Positions 16,718 to 26,293 of a stretch of 47,077 bases of DNA are shown piece by piece. The DNA is from Melioribacteraceae bacterium (GTDB lineage: Bacteria; Bacteroidota; Ignavibacteria; Ignavibacteriales; Melioribacteraceae), in assembly GCA_016927595.1 (NCBI GenBank), contig JAFGMI010000033.1, forward strand, positions 1 through 47,077, written 5' to 3'. The notes under the pieces are model-generated. The model was not told the origin of the DNA, ran no database searches, and saw only the letters and a program-made list of their open reading frames with translations. The first letter of the stretch is position 1, and each line of letters opens with the position of its first letter. Both the position numbers and the translations under genes were made by a program.

Positions 16718-17584
16718 ATGGGGGTTCAGGTGAAAAAAGTATTTATAATTACTTTTTTGCTTTCATCAATTTTAACATTTCAAATTAATGCTTCGGCTAA
16801 GTACCATTCAAAAACTATAAAATCATCAGATGGTACGCCAATTTTTTTTGAGTATGCAGGTGACGGCGACACGGCTTTGGTTTTTGTACATGGATGGAAT
16901 TGTGATGTTAGCTTCTGGTATAATCAGATGGAATTCTTTAAAAATAAATACAGGGTTGTTGCATTAGATCTTGCCGGACACGGATACTCGGGAATACAAC
17001 GGATAAATTATACTATAGAGGCTTTCGGCGAAGATGTTAAAGCCGTTGTAGAAGACCAGAATTTAAACAAGGTGATTCTCGTGGGACATTCTATGGGAGG
17101 AGCCGTAATTATTGAAGCCTCAATCCTGCTGGGCGAAAGAGTGGCTGGTCTGATCGGTGCCGATACATTTCAGGACTGGTCAGCTGAATATACCGAAGAA
17201 CAGAAGCAGCAATTTATAAGCCCGCTAAAGAATGATTTTAAAAACGCCTGTCCGCAGTTTGTGACGGGAATGTTTCCTGCAGACGCCGATAAAGAGCTTG
17301 TTGATTCGGTAATCATTTCCATGTGTGATGCAGATTATGTAGTATCAATGAGCAGCATTGAAAACCTGATAAATTATAATCCCGCATCTTCATTATCACA
17401 AATTAATTGCCCTATAGTTTCTATCAACTCAACATTTTTCCCGACCAACGAAGAAGGAAACCGTATGCTTGCTAAATCTTTCGAAGTAAAATATATGGAG
17501 GGTGTCGGACACTTTGTTATGCTAGAAGATCCGGACAGGTTTAATACAATACTGTCTGAAACAGTACGTGAACTGCTAAATTAA
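16718..17584 (+). CDS. Exported alpha/beta-fold hydrolase
   Basis: A 288-residue protein with a signal peptide ending around INASA, then an alpha/beta-hydrolase domain. The oxyanion region is VFVHGWNCD, the nucleophile elbow GHSMGG carries Ser125, and the catalytic His265 lies in GVGHFVMLEDP. The acid residue should follow strand 6 near INSTFFPTNEE but is not certain. It is probably an esterase or related hydrolase with unknown substrate. ATG at 16718 is used; GTG at 16730 (VKKVFII) is equally plausible because GGGGG sits just before it, and both give the same mature protein. The VOC gene follows 18 bp downstream. Confidence 0.85.
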   Translation: MGVQVKKVFIITFLLSSILTFQINASAKYHSKTIKSSDGTPIFFEYAGDGDTALVFVHGWNCDVSFWYNQMEFFKNKYRVVALDLAGHGYSGIQRINYTIEAFGEDVKAVVEDQNLNKVILVGHSMGGAVIIEASILLGERVAGLIGADTFQDWSAEYTEEQKQQFISPLKNDFKNACPQFVTGMFPADADKELVDSVIISMCDADYVVSMSSIENLINYNPASSLSQINCPIVSINSTFFPTNEEGNRMLAKSFEVKYMEGVGHFVMLEDPDRFNTILSETVRELLN

Positions 17585-17602
17585 GTTAAGAAAGGAATTT
17601 AT

Positions 17603-17986
17603 ATGAGTAATAAATTGAAGATCGGTTCTATCGGCTGGATAGATTTAACCGTAAACAACGCGGATGAGATAAAAGACTTTTACTCGGCGGTTGTTGGATG
17701 GAAGCCTGAAAATGTTTCAATGGGTGATTATAATGATTATAACATGATCTCTGCCGAAAGCGGTGATCCTTGTGCCGGTATTTGTAATAAACGCGGCGTT
17801 AATTCCAATCTGCCGTCAGTATGGATGGCATATTTTATTGTTGAAGATATTTCAAAAAGTATCGCAAGTGTCAAGGGCTTCGGAGGTAAAGTACTTGTAG
17901 AACCGAAAGAAATGGGCGGGCAGGGTAAATATGCGGTAATTGAGGATCCTGCCGGCGCCGTATGTGCATTATTCGAACAAATGTAG
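17603..17986 (+). CDS. VOC (glyoxalase/bleomycin-resistance) superfamily protein
   Basis: A 127-residue cytosolic protein of the vicinal-oxygen-chelate fold. The first beta-alpha-beta unit opens with GWIDLTVNNADEIKDFYSAV, and the second ends with YAVIEDPAGAVCALFEQ, the usual position of the last metal-site glutamate. Members include glyoxalase I, dioxygenases and antibiotic-binding proteins; this short form matches none specifically. It sits between the hydrolase (18 bp upstream) and the tricorn protease gene (43 bp downstream), so the three may form one transcript. Confidence 0.85.
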   Translation: MSNKLKIGSIGWIDLTVNNADEIKDFYSAVVGWKPENVSMGDYNDYNMISAESGDPCAGICNKRGVNSNLPSVWMAYFIVEDISKSIASVKGFGGKVLVEPKEMGGQGKYAVIEDPAGAVCALFEQM

Positions 17987-18029
17987 CAACAACCAAATAA
18001 AATTATACCTAATAAAAAATGAGGGGTAA

Positions 18030-21000
18030 ATGAAAAACTATATTTTGTTTTTGCTTCTATTCGTCTGTACAAATCTAATTGCACAGGTTGATGCAAGGAT
18101 GCTGCGGCAGCCGGACGTTTCCGAAACTCATATTACATTTATATATGCCGGAGATGTCTGGATCGTATCGAAAGAAGGCGGTCTTGCAAGTAAATTAAGT
18201 TCACCGAGCGGCGATGAGTCGTTTCCTCGTTTTTCGCCCGACGGCAAAAATATAGCATTTTCCGGGAATTACAACGGGAACACTGACATTTATGTAATAC
18301 CCGCCCTGGGCGGACTTCCCAAAAGAATTACACACCACGGCATGTCCGACAGGCTCATCGACTGGTATCCGGATGGAGAAAATCTTCTGTATGCTTCCAG
18401 TATGTACAGCGGCAGGCAACGATTCAGCCAGCTTTATAAAGTGTCTTCAAACGGGGGTTTTGCCGAAAAACTTCCGCTGGCATACGCCGAGTTCGCTGCG
18501 GTTTCACCAGATGGAAACCGGCTTGCTTTTACAAAACGAACCCGTACTTTCAGAACCTGGAAGCGGTACCGGGGCGGCACAGCAGCTGATATTCATCTAT
18601 TCGACTTGAAAGATTTCTCTTCAGAAAATTTTACAAATAATGATGCCAACGACGAAATTCCAATGTGGCATGGAAATAAAATATATTATTTATCGGATAA
18701 CGGTGCCGGGAAAAGATTCAACATCTGGGTTTACGATCTCGAGAAAAAGACAAATACACAGTTAACAAAGTTTACAGAATTTGATATTCATTATCCTTCT
18801 ATAGGACCTGATGATATCGTTTTTGAAGCGGGCGGTGTTTTATATCTGATGAACCTGGAAACCAACAATGTTAAGGAAGTAAAAGTAGAAGTAGTAACCG
18901 ATCTTTTAAGCGTTCAGCCCAGAAGTGAAAAAGTGGCGGATCTTATTCAAAATGCAAGCCCTTCGCACGACGGCAATCGTATAGTAATTGAAGCACGCGG
19001 AGAGTTGTTTTCGGTTCCGGCAGAGCATGGACCCGTAGTTAATCTCACCAACTCAAGCGGTTCCGCGGAAAGATATCCGTCATGGTCCCCCGACGGCAAG
19101 TATATTGCTTTCTGGAGCGATGCTTCCGGTGAATACGAGCTGCATCTTTACAACAATGAAACAATGAAACATAAAAAGATAAGTCCTTTCGGAGCGGGTT
19201 ACAGATATAAAATTTACTGGTCTCCCAACAGCGAAATGGTTGCATTTATTGATCAGACAATGACTATTAACATTTATGATATAAACAAAGAAATGCTGCA
19301 GCGGGTCGATCAGGGTTTATACATGTTTGAGGGTACATTGCGGGGATTCAAACCAAGCTGGTCTTCCGACAGCAGGTATCTTGCTTATTCAAGAGAACTG
19401 GAAAACCAGAGTCAGGCAATATTTATTTTCGATACAAAGGAAAGTAAAAATCACAAGGTAACTTCGGGGTATTATAAAGATATGTCCCCTGAGTTTGACC
19501 CGGAAGGCAAGTACCTTTATTACTTAACAAACCGAAATCTCTCGCCTGTTTACAGTGACCTCGACAACACATTTGTTTATCCGAATGCCACGCAACTGGC
19601 TGCAGTGTCACTGCGTGATGATGTTGCATCACCACTGGCTCCGCGAAATGACGAGGTTAAAATCAAAAAGGAAGACGATAGCGCTGATGATAAAAAAGAG
19701 GATAAAAAGAACGGCGATAAGAAAAACGATAAGAAAAAGGATAATGCCGTTAAAATCGATTTTGACGGATTCGAGAACAGAAGCGTAATACTTCCTCCCG
19801 ATGCGGGTAATATTGGAAATCCGTATGCTGTCTCCGGAAAAATTTTATTCCATCGACTTCCCAACAGCGGATCTGCAGATAAACAAAAACCAATCAAGTA
19901 TTTCGATTTGAAAGAACGTGAAGAGAAGACCATCGTTGATAATGCCGATTGGTATACGGTTACATCAGATGGGAAAAAAATACTTGTCCGTGACGGCAGC
20001 AATTGGGCAGTCGTAGAAATAAAAGCGGGACAAAAACTTGACAAGAACTTGCGAGTTAATGAGATGGAAATGACTGTCGATCCCAGAAATGAATGGAAGC
20101 AGATATTCACCGACGTCTGGAGACTGGAGCGTGATTTCTTCTACGATAAAAACATGCACGGTGTTGACTGGGACAAGATGAAATCTCAATATGGAAGTCT
20201 GATAGATAATGCCGTAACCCGCTCAGACGTTAATTACATTATAGGAGAATTGATCGCCGAGCTTAATGCGTCACACACTTACAGGGGCGGCGGTGATAAT
20301 CAAAATCCGGATATGAAAAATGTCGGATATCTGGGAGTGGATTGGAAACTTGAAAATGGCAAATATAAAATAGAAAAAATAATTGATGGTGCTCAATGGG
20401 ACGTCGAAGTACGATCACCATTACTCATGCCCGGAATTAATGTAAACGAGGGCGATTATGTTGTTGCTGTAAATGGTATAGCTCTATCCCGGGATTCTGA
20501 TCCCTATTCTGCCTTCCAGGGGCTTGGGGGCAAAACCGTTGAGCTTACCGTTCTTGATGGAAAAGCCGATACCAATAAAACCGTTATAGTTGATTTACTG
20601 ACTTCCGAAACGAGGCTCCGACATCTTGCCTGGATTGAGTCAAACAGAAAAAGAGTAGAAAAAGCAACGAACGGCAAGATAGGCTACATCTATGTGCGCA
20701 GTACCGGTTGGGACGGACAGACGGAACTTATACGTCAATTTATTGCACAGCTGGACAAACAAGGTTTAATAATCGATGAACGTTTCAACAGCGGCGGTCA
20801 AATTCCCGATCGCTTTATCGAGTTGCTTAACAGAAAGCCGCTTGCGTTCTGGGCAGTTAGAGACGGGCGTAACTGGCAATGGCCTCCGGCTGCCGTCTTT
20901 GGTCCTAAAGTCATGCTTATAAACGGCTGGAGTGGTTCGGGCGGTGATGCCTTCCCTGATTATTTCAGAAAAGCGGGTCTCGGTCCTTTGGTGGGAACAC

Positions 21001-21272
21001 GCACATGGGGCGGCTTAATCGGTATTACAGGAGCTCCAACACTGATAGATGGCGGAACCGTAACCGTCCCTACATTCCGGATGTATGATCCAGACGGTGA
21101 CTGGTTTAAAGAAGGGCACGGTGTTGATCCAGACATCCTGGTGGAAGATGACCCTGCTCAGATGGCAAAAGGTGTTGATCCACAACTTGAAAAAGCGATT
21201 GAGGTTGTCTTGGAAGCATTAGATAATAATCCACCTCCAGGTATGAAACAACCTCCGTATGAAAAAAGATAA
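18030..21272 (+). CDS. Tricorn-type protease (S41 family) with N-terminal propellers
   Basis: A large exported peptidase of 1080 residues. After a signal peptide ending LIAQ there are PD40/WD40-like beta-propeller repeats (FSPDGKNIAFSG, WSPDGKYIAFWS, WSSDSRYLAYS) to about residue 520, thought in tricorn to gate substrates. A highly charged Lys/Asp linker spans about 545-575. The C1 region carries NASHTY with Ser748-His749, matching the tricorn Ser-His pair. A PDZ domain follows (about 770-850), then the S41 core with NGWSGSGGD (probable nucleophile Ser970) and WFKEGHGVDPDI (Glu1028). The length and residues match tricorn closely. The ATG is preceded by GAGGGG. It ends the transcript at the terminator 21282-21313. 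Confidence 0.93.
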   Translation: MKNYILFLLLFVCTNLIAQVDARMLRQPDVSETHITFIYAGDVWIVSKEGGLASKLSSPSGDESFPRFSPDGKNIAFSGNYNGNTDIYVIPALGGLPKRITHHGMSDRLIDWYPDGENLLYASSMYSGRQRFSQLYKVSSNGGFAEKLPLAYAEFAAVSPDGNRLAFTKRTRTFRTWKRYRGGTAADIHLFDLKDFSSENFTNNDANDEIPMWHGNKIYYLSDNGAGKRFNIWVYDLEKKTNTQLTKFTEFDIHYPSIGPDDIVFEAGGVLYLMNLETNNVKEVKVEVVTDLLSVQPRSEKVADLIQNASPSHDGNRIVIEARGELFSVPAEHGPVVNLTNSSGSAERYPSWSPDGKYIAFWSDASGEYELHLYNNETMKHKKISPFGAGYRYKIYWSPNSEMVAFIDQTMTINIYDINKEMLQRVDQGLYMFEGTLRGFKPSWSSDSRYLAYSRELENQSQAIFIFDTKESKNHKVTSGYYKDMSPEFDPEGKYLYYLTNRNLSPVYSDLDNTFVYPNATQLAAVSLRDDVASPLAPRNDEVKIKKEDDSADDKKEDKKNGDKKNDKKKDNAVKIDFDGFENRSVILPPDAGNIGNPYAVSGKILFHRLPNSGSADKQKPIKYFDLKEREEKTIVDNADWYTVTSDGKKILVRDGSNWAVVEIKAGQKLDKNLRVNEMEMTVDPRNEWKQIFTDVWRLERDFFYDKNMHGVDWDKMKSQYGSLIDNAVTRSDVNYIIGELIAELNASHTYRGGGDNQNPDMKNVGYLGVDWKLENGKYKIEKIIDGAQWDVEVRSPLLMPGINVNEGDYVVAVNGIALSRDSDPYSAFQGLGGKTVELTVLDGKADTNKTVIVDLLTSETRLRHLAWIESNRKRVEKATNGKIGYIYVRSTGWDGQTELIRQFIAQLDKQGLIIDERFNSGGQIPDRFIELLNRKPLAFWAVRDGRNWQWPPAAVFGPKVMLINGWSGSGGDAFPDYFRKAGLGPLVGTRTWGGLIGITGAPTLIDGGTVTVPTFRMYDPDGDWFKEGHGVDPDILVEDDPAQMAKGVDPQLEKAIEVVLEALDNNPPPGMKQPPYEKR

Positions 21273-21281
21273 AATATTTAT

Positions 21282-21313
21282 GGGGACAGATATTCAAACT
21301 GTCCCCGCTTTTT
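21282..21313 (+). terminator. Intrinsic terminator after the tricorn gene
   Basis: A perfect 8-bp GC-rich stem, GGGGACAG (21282-21289) and CTGTCCCC (21299-21306), with a 9-nt loop, is followed by GCTTTTT. It begins 9 bases after the tricorn stop codon. Confidence 0.9.
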
Positions 21314-21475
21314 CGATTGTCAACATTTGTTAATTAATATATAATTCGTTTATTTGCTTTATTATATTTTCCCTTCATTGATGAAGAGTGTCAGAAGCAT
21401 TTTTTTCTGTTTGAATAAAAACCAAGTCATTGTGTATCTATCCTGAACAAACACATAAATTCTTTGGAGGGTAAA

Positions 21476-22333
21476 ATGGTCTGGGTAATTGTTTTACTAT
21501 TTATGCTGCTGATATTCTTTTCGGGAATCAGAATAATTCGTCCTACACACCGCGGACTTGTAGAAAGGCTTGGAAAATACAAGCGGTTTTGTCAGCCTGG
21601 TTTTCATTGGATAATCCCTGTAATAGATAGAATGCTTCGGGTTAATATTACCGAACAAATGGTAGATGCACAACCACAGGAAATTATTACCAACGATAAT
21701 CTTAATGCTCGTGTTGATGCGCAGGTTTATTTTAAAGTTAAAGACTATGAGGAAAGTGTAAAAGCCTCACAATATCACGTTCAGGATTATAAGTATCAGA
21801 TAGTAAACCTCGCTCGTACAACTTTAAGAAATATTATCGGTACTCTAACTCTTAAATCTGCAAACAGTGAACGTGACAGAATAAACGGAGAACTGCTTGC
21901 AACTTTAAGCAAGGAAACGGCTAACTGGGGAATGGATATTGTTCGGACAGAATTAAAAGAAATTGATCCGCCTCAGGATGTACAGGAAACCATGAATAAA
22001 GTTGTGAAAGCTGAAAATGAAAAGATTGCTGCAATTGATTTTGCAACTGCCAAAGAAACCGAAGCGGACGGTCTCAAGAGGGCTGAAATTAAAAAGGCAG
22101 AGGGTATCAGGCAGGGAAAAATTCTTCGGGCTCAGGGCGAGGCTGAGGCAATTAAACTTGTTAACGAAGCCGCTGAAAAATATTTTATAGGTAACGCTCA
22201 AATCCTGAGAAAACTTGAAGCTGTTGAAAACGCATTGAAAGATAATGCTAAAATTGTTGTTCCATCCAACGCTGAACTTATTAATGTCGTTGGTGAATTG
22301 GCTGGAGTATTGCCGATAAAAGACAAAAACTAA
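21476..22333 (+). CDS. SPFH/band 7 (stomatin-like) membrane protein
   Basis: A membrane-anchored scaffold protein of the stomatin/prohibitin type, often linked to membrane microdomains and protease regulation. One N-terminal transmembrane helix (about residues 1-20) is followed by the band 7 domain (IRPTHRGLVERLGKYKRFCQPGFHW) and a long Ala/Glu/Lys-rich helical coil (about 165-250). ATG at 21476 is chosen: GGAGG at 21466-21470 gives ideal spacing, and the in-frame TTG at 21464 overlaps that site. It has no NfeD gene next to it, although many bacterial members do. It stands alone between two terminators. Confidence 0.92.
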   Translation: MVWVIVLLFMLLIFFSGIRIIRPTHRGLVERLGKYKRFCQPGFHWIIPVIDRMLRVNITEQMVDAQPQEIITNDNLNARVDAQVYFKVKDYEESVKASQYHVQDYKYQIVNLARTTLRNIIGTLTLKSANSERDRINGELLATLSKETANWGMDIVRTELKEIDPPQDVQETMNKVVKAENEKIAAIDFATAKETEADGLKRAEIKKAEGIRQGKILRAQGEAEAIKLVNEAAEKYFIGNAQILRKLEAVENALKDNAKIVVPSNAELINVVGELAGVLPIKDKN

Positions 22334-22344
22334 TAATTAGATTT

Positions 22345-22375
22345 AGCTCAACGCTTGTTTTAGGTTGAGCTTTAT
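22345..22375 (+). terminator. Intrinsic terminator after the SPFH gene
   Basis: A perfect 8-bp stem, AGCTCAAC (22345-22352) and GTTGAGCT (22364-22371), has an 11-nt loop. The right arm runs into a short T-rich tail (GCTTTAT). It begins 11 bases after the SPFH stop codon. Confidence 0.75.
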
Positions 22376-22674
22376 CAAATCACAACTAAGCATTGAAATA
22401 CTCATAATTGTTAATTATAATATTACGAATTGTAATGTTATGGCTTTGTTGTGATATCAAAAAACGTTATACCAGCCTTAAACAATACTTTTTAAATAAA
22501 AGCACGTCTTTGTTTTGAAATGAACTATTTTTATACCAATTTTTGTTTTTATTTGGTTAAAATAAATTAAAATTAATAAGTGTTTTGGTCTGGTTATCCA
22601 TTGTAAAATTTCTTTTCTTTTAATGAAAAATTTTTTGCAAGAAACAATTAATTCAAAATCAATCTGGATTATTG
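22376..22674. other. Intergenic region before psiE-mrp
   Basis: About 300 bp of AT-rich DNA between the SPFH terminator and psiE. It should carry the promoter of the psiE-mrp cluster. A small dyad, ATTAC-N5-GTAAT, is present around 22424-22438, but no promoter matched well enough to call. No coding frame or RNA gene was seen. Confidence 0.5.
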
Positions 22675-23151
22675 ATGGAAGAAATAAAAAAGAAAATATC
22701 GCAGCAATATATTATGCATGAAGAAATTCCAAAGGAGCATGAGGATCCTTTAATAAGCCTTTTGCATAAGATCATTCGTTTCTTTGTGAAAATTCTTGCC
22801 GTACTGATGGTGTTCGTTATTATCTGGGGTATAGGAGATGTTGTATATGTATTATACCAGAGGTTGAGCACTCCGCCTTTGTTCCTTCTTGATATTAATG
22901 ATATTTTTCTAACGTTTGGTGCATTTATGGCGGTATTAATAGCAATTGAAATTTTTATTAATATCAGGCTTTATCTTGGTACAACTATACTCCCGGTTCA
23001 GTTGGTTATCGCAACCGCTCTTATGGCAATAGCGAGAAAAGTAATTGTCCTTGACATTGATAAAATCTCATCAACATATGTATTTGCTATAGCATCAGTA
23101 GTTATTGCGTTAGGTATTACTTATTGGCTAATCTCTAAAAAATCAGTTTAA
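22675..23151 (+). CDS. psiE: PsiE-family inner-membrane protein
   Basis: A 158-residue protein with a cytosolic N-terminal segment of about 40 residues and four hydrophobic helices, matching the phosphate-starvation-inducible PsiE family. The conserved FGAFMAVLIAIEIFINI stretch lies in the second helix, with charged residues (ARKVIVLDIDK) between helices 3 and 4. The biochemical function of the family is unknown. ATG at 22675 directly follows an in-frame TTG. It lies 75 bp upstream of mrpA on the same strand and may be co-transcribed with the antiporter. No Pho-box could be recognised upstream. Confidence 0.8.
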   Translation: MEEIKKKISQQYIMHEEIPKEHEDPLISLLHKIIRFFVKILAVLMVFVIIWGIGDVVYVLYQRLSTPPLFLLDINDIFLTFGAFMAVLIAIEIFINIRLYLGTTILPVQLVIATALMAIARKVIVLDIDKISSTYVFAIASVVIALGITYWLISKKSV

Positions 23152-23226
23152 TGTGAGAACAGAATTAATGAATGTCATAAAGATTATTGCTGCCGATATA
23201 ACAAAAATTAATTCTAGGATTGACAA

Positions 23227-25524
23227 ATGCTGATTGCAATATTTTCAGCATTTGTCGTGGCTGTTTTTGTCCAACCTTTGTTCAAGTTCAGTAAAAAAAG
23301 GGCAGGAGCTATTCTGTCCTTGTTGCCACTAATGTTGTTTTTGTATTTCGCATATAACACCTCCGCGGTTTTGTCAGGTCAATTGCAATTCGAAACATAT
23401 GAGTGGATTCCATCCCTTGGTATTCACATAGCTTTTGTAATGGATGGTATCGGACTTTTATTTAGTCTTATCATTACGGGTATCGGTACGGTTATTTTTC
23501 TTTATGCCGGCAGTTACATGCAAGACTATAAGTATATGAACAGATTCTACATTTATATCATTATATTTATGGCATCTATGCTTGGAGTGGTGCTTTCTGA
23601 CAATTTCTTAGTGCTGTTTGTTTTTTGGGAACTCACGAGTATCAGTTCATATTTATTGATCGGCTTTAATCACCACAAAGAAGAATCCCGTTATTCAGCT
23701 TTACAAGCCTTGCTTATAACCGGAACAGGTGGCTTGGCATTACTGGCAGGATTGATTTTGCTTTCTATTGCAAGCGGAACTTTTTCAGTGTCCGAATTAT
23801 TAGCATCCGGAATTGACCTGTCAGACTCTGAACTCTATGTTCCAATTGTAATCCTGATTTTTCTCGGTGCGTTTACAAAGTCAGCTCAATTTCCATTTCA
23901 CTTCTGGTTACCTAATGCAATGACGGCGCCAACTCCGGTAAGCGCTTATCTTCATTCGGCAACAATGGTAAAGGCAGGTATATTTTTACTGGCACGTTTT
24001 AATCCTGTACTGGGCGGAACGGAACTCTGGCAGGATACTTTGCTTATTGTTGGGACAGTGACAATGGTTATCGGCGGGGCGTTGTCAATAAAACAAAGTG
24101 ATTTAAAGAAATTATTGGCTTACACCACGGTAAGTGTTTTAGGTACTTTAACAATGCTCATTGGTATCGGGACCGAGCTTGCAATAAAGGCTTTCACGAT
24201 TTATTTAATTGCGCACGCCCTATATAAAGCAACACTATTTTTAGTGTCTGGCACAATCGATCATGAAACAGGTACGAGAAACGTTGATAAACTTTCCGGA
24301 CTTAGAACATTTATGCCGATAACCGCAATAACTGCAATACTGGCAAGTCTCTCCAAAATGGGTATAATTCCCCTGGTTGGTTTTGTGGGGAAAGAAACTG
24401 TTTATGCCTCCATACTTGAATTATCTGATTTTGGCACTATAATAATTTTCCTGGCAATCTTAGCCAATGCCTTTATTGTGGTTGTAACTTTGCTGGTGGG
24501 ATTTAAGCCGTTTCTTGGGAAATTCAAAGATCTTCAAAGAAAAATTCATGAAGCTCCTTTTGCAATGTGGGCTGGTCCTCTTATACTTGCTGTTCTTGGA
24601 CTATTATTCGGTCTTATCCCACAATACATTTTTGCAAGCTTAATTGATCAGACCGCGCTGAGCATAATTTCCAAAACCATTGCCCTTAAAGTAAAGCTGT
24701 GGCATGGATTCAACACAATATTTTTCTTAAGCGTCTTAACAGTAGCAATGGGAATTTTGCTTTTTTATTTTAGAATTAAAATCTTTAGCATATTAATTTC
24801 GATAAAGTTTGTGCCTTACTTCAAACCATCTTTTTGGTATGACTACATACTAAAAGGAGTGATGACTACAGCACGCGCCCAGACTTTATTATTACAAAAC
24901 GGTTACCTGCGTTACTATATAATTTTTATACTGCTGACTTTTTTGACTTTATCGGGTTACGTTTTGTTTGTGCATGAATCATTTGATACGATTAGTTTAG
25001 ATCTCCATATTACATTTTATGAAATTGCTTTATCCATTCTGATAATTGTAGCTGTAGGAATTACAATTCATAGCAAATCAAGGTTAACTGCTGTTACGGC
25101 TATTGGCATTGTTGGCTTTTCAATCGGTATCGTTTTCATTATTTACGGCGCACCGGATTTAGCACTTACACAATTTGCCATCGAAATTCTTACCGTAATA
25201 TTATTTGTATTGGTTATTTATAAACTTCCTCGTTACCTGCGATTTTCAAGTTTGTCAGGTCGGATTAGAGATCTTATAATAGCATCTGCAGTTGGTGTAA
25301 CAATGTTTTTTGTTGTCCTGCTTATTACATCTGCGGAAATGTCGTCCGAACTAAAACAGTTCTTTGCTGATGTCAGTATGCCGGATGGAAAAGGACGAAA
25401 TATAGTTAATGTTATTCTTGTTGACTTTCGTGCATTTGACACAATGGGCGAACTTGTTGTGCTTGCAATTGCCGCACTTGGTGTATATGCATTACTGAAA
25501 CTAAAATTGGGGAATGGCAAATGA
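23227..25524 (+). CDS. mrpA: Na+/H+ antiporter subunit MrpA
   Basis: The largest subunit of the Mrp multisubunit Na+/H+ antiporter, related to NuoL of complex I. The proton-channel core carries Glu135 in [15 protein letters not shown], the lysine of [14 protein letters not shown], and the second lysine in SATMVKAG. After about residue 500 comes the MrpA-specific C-terminal extension with the MbhD/MrpB-like helices ([30 protein letters not shown]). The length of 765 is full. AGGA precedes the ATG by seven bases. It overlaps mrpB by four bases (ATGA), the first of a chain of coupled starts. Confidence 0.96.
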   Translation: MLIAIFSAFVVAVFVQPLFKFSKKRAGAILSLLPLMLFLYFAYNTSAVLSGQLQFETYEWIPSLGIHIAFVMDGIGLLFSLIITGIGTVIFLYAGSYMQDYKYMNRFYIYIIIFMASMLGVVLSDNFLVLFVFWELTSISSYLLIGFNHHKEESRYSALQALLITGTGGLALLAGLILLSIASGTFSVSELLASGIDLSDSELYVPIVILIFLGAFTKSAQFPFHFWLPNAMTAPTPVSAYLHSATMVKAGIFLLARFNPVLGGTELWQDTLLIVGTVTMVIGGALSIKQSDLKKLLAYTTVSVLGTLTMLIGIGTELAIKAFTIYLIAHALYKATLFLVSGTIDHETGTRNVDKLSGLRTFMPITAITAILASLSKMGIIPLVGFVGKETVYASILELSDFGTIIIFLAILANAFIVVVTLLVGFKPFLGKFKDLQRKIHEAPFAMWAGPLILAVLGLLFGLIPQYIFASLIDQTALSIISKTIALKVKLWHGFNTIFFLSVLTVAMGILLFYFRIKIFSILISIKFVPYFKPSFWYDYILKGVMTTARAQTLLLQNGYLRYYIIFILLTFLTLSGYVLFVHESFDTISLDLHITFYEIALSILIIVAVGITIHSKSRLTAVTAIGIVGFSIGIVFIIYGAPDLALTQFAIEILTVILFVLVIYKLPRYLRFSSLSGRIRDLIIASAVGVTMFFVVLLITSAEMSSELKQFFADVSMPDGKGRNIVNVILVDFRAFDTMGELVVLAIAALGVYALLKLKLGNGK

Positions 25525-25940
25525 TAGTTTCGGTAATCTTAAAAACAGCAACCAGATATTTAATACCTCTTATGTTAGTGTTTTCGTTCTTTCTATTGTT
25601 ACGCGGGCATAACGAGCCAGGAGGCGGATTTGTTGGCGGGCTGGTAGCAGCAAGCGCATATGCTTTATTCGCAATAGCAAACGGAGTTAAGCCGACCCAG
25701 CAAATGCTGCGCGTTAAACCGTTGTCACTAATTGTAAGCGGACTTCTGATAGCTGTACTTAGCGGGTTTGCTGGTATTGTTTATTATGGGGTTTTTATGA
25801 AGGCTTTTTGGTTTGAAACAAAGTTTCCCGTTATTGGAAAAATCGGGACACCTTTAATATTTGACATGGGAGTTTACCTGCTTGTACTGGGAATCTCATT
25901 AAAAATAATATTTTCATTGTTTGAGGAGGATGAACAATGA
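25521..25940 (+). CDS. mrpB: Na+/H+ antiporter subunit MrpB
   Basis: A 139-residue membrane subunit with four helices. [24 protein letters not shown] is the MrpB (MnhB) signature, read near residues 28-50. It belongs to the membrane arm of the Mrp complex. Its ATG overlaps the mrpA stop and its own stop overlaps the mrpC start (ATGA), so translation is coupled on both sides. Confidence 0.95.
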   Translation: MIVSVILKTATRYLIPLMLVFSFFLLLRGHNEPGGGFVGGLVAASAYALFAIANGVKPTQQMLRVKPLSLIVSGLLIAVLSGFAGIVYYGVFMKAFWFETKFPVIGKIGTPLIFDMGVYLLVLGISLKIIFSLFEEDEQ

Positions 25941-26293
25941 ATTTAATGATGGCTGTTCTGGTTGCTGTATTGTACACAGGTGGTATCTATATGATTTTAA
26001 GACGCAGTATGGTAAAGGTAATTCTTGGCCTTATTTTTCTTGGTCATGCTGCAAACTTATTAATTTTTACGATTGGTAATCTTACCAAAGGAAAGCCGGC
26101 GTTTGTACCGGAAGGAATGTTATCACTTGATGAACCTTTTGCTGATCCGCTACCCCAGGCGTTAATTCTAACGGCTATTGTGATTGGTTTCGGTGTGCAG
26201 GCGTTTGCGATAATTCTTTTTAAACGTGCGTATAAAACTGTTGGAAGCGATGATATTGATCAGCTTAATCATACGGATGAACTGGACAGATAG
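25937..26293 (+). CDS. mrpC: Na+/H+ antiporter subunit MrpC
   Basis: A 118-residue homologue of NuoK with three transmembrane helices. The NuoK-like segment is [19 protein letters not shown], and [21 protein letters not shown] is the family's third helix. It overlaps mrpB by four bases, and its stop codon directly abuts the mrpD start. Confidence 0.95.
   Translation: MNLMMAVLVAVLYTGGIYMILRRSMVKVILGLIFLGHAANLLIFTIGNLTKGKPAFVPEGMLSLDEPFADPLPQALILTAIVIGFGVQAFAIILFKRAYKTVGSDDIDQLNHTDELDR

Noticed and set aside
19577-20110. 177-residue open frame on the minus strand
   Set aside because: It is antisense to the lysine-rich linker of the tricorn gene, and its Ser/Phe-rich composition is the mirror of that linker.
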